Of a stretch of DNA of 5,589 nt, positions 3,501 to 5,589 are shown in pieces. The notes beneath the pieces are model-generated. The model had not been told where the DNA came from. It was given only the letters and a program-made list of their open reading frames with translations, and made no database searches. Both the position numbers and the translations under genes were made by a program. The DNA is taken from positions 1 through 5,589 of the forward strand of contig JAJFHB010000641.1 in NCBI GenBank assembly GCA_021775795.1. Reading direction: 5' to 3'. Position 1 is the stretch's first letter. Every line of letters begins with the position of its first letter. Source of the stretch: Hyphomicrobiales bacterium (GTDB lineage: Bacteria > Pseudomonadota > Alphaproteobacteria > Rhizobiales > JAJFHB01).

Positions 3501-5589
3501 TCTGGGACCTGTTGCTGCAGGAGGAAGTTGCCGTTCTGCGAGGCTCTTCAGACGACGTCCTCCTGACCGCGATAGCGCCACATAACCAGCAACTCATCTC
3601 GGTCGATCGTGATGGTGATCTGCACATCTGGGATCTTGCTGAGATCCTCCCCGCAACTGCCGTGCCGCAGGCGCCCGACAGAGAGAAAATTTTCATCGCG
3701 GTTGCTGGGCCCTATGAAGGTGAACATGCTGAAGCAACGGAACGCCTGTTCCGGCAGATCGACGACAGGCTCAACGATCTGAACCGGCTGCCGTTTGGAG
3801 AACGCGGCGTGATCGGCCGCCGCGTGATTCCGATCAGGGCGGAAGATGGCTGCAATGCGGAAACCGCGAGAAACGAAGTTTCACACCTGGTGGATCTGCA
3901 GGTCAGCTTTGTTATCGGGCATTTCTGCGAAGGCGTTTCTGAGGCGGTTGACGAACTCTATGCCGAGAACGGCATTCTGCACATTTCCCTGGCCCCGGCT
4001 CCGGTGGAAGCCGTTGATCTGGATGAAACAAGCTTCTTCCTGAGGCCGCAGTTCGGGGATCGTGAAGGCTCCATTGCCGGCCGTATGCTGGCGGACCGTT
4101 TTGGTGCCAGCCGCATTGCAATTCTGCATGTGGACAAGGCGAAATACAGCAACATCGCTCTGCAGTTGCGCCTTGAACTGAACCGCAACGGCGTGCGCGA
4201 AGTCGTGCTTCAAAACCTCGCTGGACAGGATCGTACGGAACTTGCCCGGCAGTTGCTCGAACAGCGGGTCGAGGTCGTCTATTATGCCGGCGAAGGCGAT
4301 GCTGCTGCCGCACTGATGAACATCGCACATTCTGAAAACTTCCATCCGATTCTGGTCGGCGGTGAAGGCCTGCTCAGTGGTGCCTTTGGCCCGATCGCCG
4401 GCTCAACCGGCGACGGCACCATGATGACTGTGGCCAACCCCGACTATGTCGCGCCGGTCGATCCACTTGATCCCTATCGCATTCACACAGCCATGCTTGC
4501 CTGGGTTCAGGCCGTAACCAACGCTAACAATACAAACCCGGAGGATGTTTCCGGCGCCCTCAAGATCATCCTTCAGACCGACAATGTCTGGAGTGCTGAT
4601 TTCCCTGCTTTCGTGCACAACGAAGACAGTGTTGAGCCTTACATCTGGCACATCTGGGAAGACAGGGCGCACACACCATTGATGCTGCGCTCCATGGCTC
4701 TGATTGTGGGCATCGGAGAATTCGAATCCTATCCTGTGCTCGCCGGCGCTGAGGACGACGCGCGCGCAATGGGCCTGTTTGCAATCGAACATATGGGCAT
4801 CGAACCGACCGATGTGTTCATAAGGACGAACGATGACGCAACGCGACGTGGCATCAATTCAGCGCTACGCCAAATCGCTTCCAACACCGGCAGAGGTGAT
4901 CGTGTTGTCGTGTACTTCTCCACCCGGGGCGCTCAGATCCCGGATCTGAACCAGAATGAACCCGACGGCATGGACGAAACGATTATCGCCTACGATTCGA
5001 CTGATGACCGCACAGGCACCGGGCACATAACGGACGATGAACTTGAGAGCCGGCTTGATCGTCTTGTTGGCCGGGACGTGACCCTCATCCTCGACACGGA
5101 CCATCATGCTCAATCAAACGGCAACGATTATGATGAAATGGGTCGGCGCCTGGAGCCGGTGTTCGTCAATGCAGCCCCAGGCCGCCGCGTCTGGTCGGGT
5201 GCAGCGCAGATGCAGACGCGCCAGGGCAGCGACGATGGTGGCGATTTTACCCGATTCTTCATGGAGGGCGCAGGCGAAGATCGGCTGGCGGACCGTAACG
5301 GCAACGGCCTGGTGACCAACGAAGAACAACTGTTCTATGTGCGCAGCCGGGCCCATGCACTTTGCAGTTCAACGCCGGAGTGCCAGGCGTCCGGCTTCAG
5401 CCCCTGGTTTGAAGGTATTCCCGGCGACATCGAAAATATACTTGTTCCAGCCGATGCAGAAGTGGCGGATGGACCGGACACGCCTTTGAACGCACCGACC
5501 CTGCAGAACACCTATGGTGTCATTGTCGGCATCGACAAATATGCAAACATTGAGGACATCGACGGCGCGGTTGCCGATGCGGACGACAT
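476..5589 (+). CDS. Giant membrane-anchored receptor-like protein: vWA-like, WD40, LivK-like and tandem caspase domains (3' end outside window)
   Basis: This frame is open from 266 to the window edge. GTG476 is the first start codon after the stops at 257 and 263; the first in-frame ATG is 1541. The coding match extends further upstream to ATG137, so GTG476 is only the best start if the stops are real; it has no Shine-Dalgarno sequence and falls inside membrane segment 1. Residue numbers here and below count from ATG137. Order: membrane segment 111-131; Pro/Asp/Gly linker 143-252; membrane segment about 283-310; vWA-like domain about 390-520; helical region with LPWFR-x-G-x-MPDYLR at 637-650; membrane segment 757-778; WD40-type propeller 818-1167; LivJ/LivK-like binding domain 1183-1510; catalytically dead caspase-like domain 1519-1752; second caspase-like domain from 1793. 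With a cytoplasmic N-terminus, the part after 778 lies in the periplasm. I infer a ligand-responsive caspase receptor; no symbol is known to me. Confidence 0.85.
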   Translation, partial: MLGAIAAVILIFVTSYVVREFIVDPPVIVDPVLEPTPDPGLGTNPDPDLNPDPDTKPDPGIDGKPDPGTDVRPDPDPDTKPDPGPEPDPGPDPDPGTNPDPGPDPDPGIDAGPDPDPGPNPDPGPDPDPGPGPGRDPGQPVDEIPGLGQLSEPTIVTAVPPPGPTLVDYYSIYFLAFGDAASATPIIAFLAWLLWRWSTRQAWLERRSEHDVPELTTLRIARPENSLFGNRDYKRALQLLRRHHRRPTRNINVEETVRASSERAGLFTPIYKTRQTSPEYLVLADRSTLSDHQAHLIRELVLQSKSEQLYIDLYYFDGDPRVCYSEKGRLDSVSLDELAARHGGQRLLIATDGSAMFDAAKGAARSWTQMFSAWRERSLIVPQSGDRWGAQQSALHSSGFGVIPLDQHGLLSLGEAFEESGSASGEFVPPYMRPELPPGASYPSVLLDADSKWLNPNVEADSAELDELTSQLRAYLGEQGYELLAACATFPQPHWDVTLYLDQVLHDHDDTGSREQRLVMLAQLPWFRSGSMPDYLRLHFLGGLSPDREEEVKTALQRLLKSAFEPATDSVELEIAQSSKRDLRQWASDFFKNEPSDADSGLHDHIFIKFMVSGRPNPLDVELPKILEKIIPGSGWSRFSIDATARGIAGLLATVAVLAAFSWLEGPLRNVTVLSATDSTSMPSGMNMEAAPRLDENNEDGSSLVVPTIAFNPTNPNEFILVDATGHLLVGQIQDNDFSEDGNLTEVQGVRVREAAYTAFGDEIFATKMDGTSVFYDVSQAGRGTVEEQRPITAVGRHTLSASGDHVISVNGADVSFRHIDDLEDMQLAFSHVENVEYAEMDPEGTTITAISGNYMSVFEVTTRQSNVWAFSPTHKETVGGASVERLWHVNQNSIVIYYSNGHTLMVENRNTTIITHHGYELPEASEHPVPSGLADTLWGPQSDERQYPVQYHHGLDHLIVMGHRIEDGDSPSVAKHPFYGHKDPILFAQVDHSGQFAITSSADNTVRIWDLLLQEEVAVLRGSSDDVLLTAIAPHNQQLISVDRDGDLHIWDLAEILPATAVPQAPDREKIFIAVAGPYEGEHAEATERLFRQIDDRLNDLNRLPFGERGVIGRRVIPIRAEDGCNAETARNEVSHLVDLQVSFVIGHFCEGVSEAVDELYAENGILHISLAPAPVEAVDLDETSFFLRPQFGDREGSIAGRMLADRFGASRIAILHVDKAKYSNIALQLRLELNRNGVREVVLQNLAGQDRTELARQLLEQRVEVVYYAGEGDAAAALMNIAHSENFHPILVGGEGLLSGAFGPIAGSTGDGTMMTVANPDYVAPVDPLDPYRIHTAMLAWVQAVTNANNTNPEDVSGALKIILQTDNVWSADFPAFVHNEDSVEPYIWHIWEDRAHTPLMLRSMALIVGIGEFESYPVLAGAEDDARAMGLFAIEHMGIEPTDVFIRTNDDATRRGINSALRQIASNTGRGDRVVVYFSTRGAQIPDLNQNEPDGMDETIIAYDSTDDRTGTGHITDDELESRLDRLVGRDVTLILDTDHHAQSNGNDYDEMGRRLEPVFVNAAPGRRVWSGAAQMQTRQGSDDGGDFTRFFMEGAGEDRLADRNGNGLVTNEEQLFYVRSRAHALCSSTPECQASGFSPWFEGIPGDIENILVPADAEVADGPDTPLNAPTLQNTYGVIVGIDKYANIEDIDGAVADADD
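563..892 (+). repeat. Pro/Asp/Gly repeat linker (PDPDPG-type)
   Basis: Residues 143-252 consist almost wholly of Pro, Asp and Gly with a few Asn, Thr and Lys, in units such as PDPDPG, PDPGTN and PDPDTKPDPG. It lies between membrane segments 1 and 2, so it should span periplasm as a stiff, very acidic spacer, possibly through the cell wall layer. Such stretches are common as linkers and carry no enzymatic motif. The antisense strand of this stretch reads as Gly/Ser repeats, which is a by-product of the repeat. Confidence 0.9.
737..798 (+). repeat. Exact 26-bp direct repeat, 36-bp period, inside the linker
   Basis: The 26 bases at 737-762 recur exactly at 773-798, both starting GATCCGGGACCTGATCCCGA. 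A partial third copy begins at 839. The period of 36 bases equals 12 codons, so gain or loss of a unit would change linker length without shifting the frame. Confidence 0.85.
983..1066 (+). other. Membrane segment 2
   Basis: Residues 283-310 are hydrophobic and aromatic, with the core PIIAFLAWLLW at the C-terminal side, followed by R-W-S-T-R-Q and E-R-R. The positive charges after it indicate re-entry into the cytoplasm. The stretch is long (about 28 residues) with a G-D in the middle, so the helix may start at the proline and the earlier part may lie along the membrane surface. Confidence 0.75.
1304..1708 (+). other. Degenerate vWA-like domain
   Basis: Residues 390-524 follow the vWA order of strands and helices. 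Strand EYLVLADRSTL carries Asp398 and Ser400 where the metal-site motif D-x-S-x-S stands, but the last position is Leu402. LYIDLYYFDGD is a second strand, and RLLIATDG (Asp465) matches the strand that ends in the T/S-D-G part of the metal site. LIVP and GVIPL would be later strands. The match is partial, so metal binding may be weakened or lost. The preceding CoxE-type N-terminal domain supports the assignment. Predicted location is cytoplasmic. Confidence 0.5.
1862..2370 (+). other. Unassigned helical region with LPWFR-x-G-x-MPDYLR motif
   Basis: Residues 576-745 between the vWA-like domain and membrane segment 3 are predicted helical with a strongly patterned motif, LPWFRSGSMPDYLR at 637-650, followed by a charged helix EEEVKTALQRLL. 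I recall similar W-F-R-x-G-x-M-P-D-(W/Y)-L-R motifs in long bacterial proteins that end in caspase or formylglycine-generating-enzyme-like domains, but I cannot name a family. It lies on the cytoplasmic side in the proposed topology. Confidence 0.45.
2405..2470 (+). other. Membrane segment 3
   Basis: Residues 757-778 read TARGIAGLLATVAVLAAFSWLE. There is an arginine just before the core, and no basic cluster after it until R781. It leads from the cytoplasmic vWA-like part out to the propeller, putting all later domains in the periplasm if three segments are correct. Confidence 0.8.
2588..3640 (+). other. WD40-type beta-propeller
   Basis: The last two blades are classical. The first of these begins G-H-K-D (Gly1094-His1095) and ends T-V-R-I-W-D-L (Trp1123-Asp1124). 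The next ends L-H-I-W-D-L (Trp1165-Asp1166), 42 residues later. Upstream, from residue 818, repeating strand patterns such as AFNPTNPNEFILVDATGHLL, TAFGDEIFATKMDGTSVFYD and AEMDPEGTTITAISGNYMSVFE look like degenerate blades. I count about seven or eight in total, enough for a closed propeller. The usual role is protein interaction. A periplasmic WD40 propeller would be uncommon. Confidence 0.8.
3683..4666 (+). other. LivJ/LivK-like type 1 periplasmic binding domain
   Basis: Residues 1183-1510 follow the branched-chain amino acid binding proteins throughout: IFIAVAGPYEG at the first strand, GVIGRRV, EDGCNAETA, VIGHFCEG, YAENGILHIS, RPQFGDREGSIAG, RIAILHVDKAKYS, VEVVYYAG, ILVGGEGLL, IAGSTGDGTM and a YIWHIWEDR end. 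Length (about 328) is close to that of the mature transporter proteins. Cys1239 and Cys1264 are 25 residues apart, matching the disulfide of E. coli LivJ as I recall it. Glu1410 in G-G-E-G is kept, but the Ser after the second Cys is Glu1265 and the Tyr of the G-Y-x-P loop appears to be Glu, so the ligand probably differs. Likely a sensor, not a transporter part. Confidence 0.9.
4691..5390 (+). other. Caspase-like (C14) domain lacking both catalytic residues
   Basis: Residues 1519-1752 match the bacterial caspase/metacaspase pattern: SMALIVGIGEF, LAGAEDDARAM, RGDRVVVYFS, an acidic D-G-M-D-E-T-I-I-A-Y-D stretch, ITDDELESRLDRL, VTLILDT and FTRFFMEGAG. The His motif, normally F-S-G-H-G-x-Q, reads F-S-T-R-G-A-Q (Arg1597 for His). 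The Cys motif, normally D-S-C-H-S-G, reads D-T-D-H-H-A (Asp1655 for Cys). Both members of the catalytic pair are therefore gone while the fold signature is kept, which marks a pseudo-protease. Cys1743 and Cys1749 near its end could form a disulfide. Confidence 0.85.
5291..5326 (+). other. EF-hand-like calcium loop
   Basis: Residues 1719-1730 read D-R-N-G-N-G-L-V-T-N-E-E, a full 12-residue EF-hand loop with ligands at positions 1, 3, 5, 9 and 12 and Gly at 6. A D-x-(D/N)-G-D-G-x-(V/I)-T-x-x-E segment at this place is common in bacterial C14 proteins. It suggests calcium binding that is kept although catalysis is lost. Confidence 0.7.
5513..5589 (+). other. Start of a second caspase-like domain, cut by the window edge
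   Basis: From Tyr1793 the protein reads YGVIVGIDKYANI, then D-G-A-V-A-D-A-D-D. This is the canonical first strand and helix of a C14 domain (V-x-V-G-I-x-x-Y, then L-x-G-A-x-x-D-A). It is closer to the usual pattern than the first copy. The His and Cys sites lie beyond the window, so activity cannot be judged. Confidence 0.8.

Noticed and set aside
3881..4345. Antisense open frame of 154 codons
   Set aside because: It lies wholly opposite the LivJ/LivK-like domain, whose protein sequence is clearly the real one; the antisense reading has no recognisable motif.

Overview
The window looks like an accessory locus from a GC-rich Gram-negative bacterium. Codon use and the style of the protein suggest an alphaproteobacterium, but nothing here fixes the taxon. 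Everything readable lies on the + strand. Bases 1-100 are the 3' end of one gene. After a 36-base gap, a single giant reading frame starts at ATG137 and is still open at the right edge (5589). No RNA gene, insertion sequence, CRISPR array, promoter or terminator was found.

The giant frame (1,817 codons visible, counted from ATG137) encodes a mosaic membrane protein. In order it holds: a helical N-terminal domain of the type found before vWA domains in CoxE-like proteins; a membrane segment; a Pro/Asp/Gly repeat linker (about 110 residues); a second membrane segment; a degenerate vWA-like domain; a helical region with an LPWFR-x-G-x-MPDYLR motif; a third membrane segment; a WD40-type beta-propeller; a LivJ/LivK-like type 1 periplasmic binding domain; a caspase-like (C14) domain that has lost both catalytic residues; and the start of a second caspase-like domain, cut by the window edge. 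Counting membrane segments from a cytoplasmic N-terminus puts the linker in the periplasm, the vWA-like part in the cytoplasm, and the propeller, binding domain and caspases in the periplasm. Two Cys pairs in the outer part fit that.

The gene is broken near its 5' end. Codons 41 and 43 are TAA and TAG, in the middle of a domain whose sequence continues in the same frame on both sides. Beyond them, 1,774 codons run without a stop or frameshift. The only in-frame start soon after the stops is GTG476, which lies inside the first membrane segment. Either this is a very recent pseudogenisation (or sequence error), or the stops are bypassed, or translation restarts at GTG476.

Inferred role: a membrane receptor in which ligand binding by the LivK-like domain, relayed through the propeller, controls tandem caspase domains, one a pseudo-enzyme. 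This resembles the multidomain MoxR/vWA/caspase conflict systems described for bacteria, but here the presumed effector end appears to face the periplasm and carries its own solute-binding sensor.
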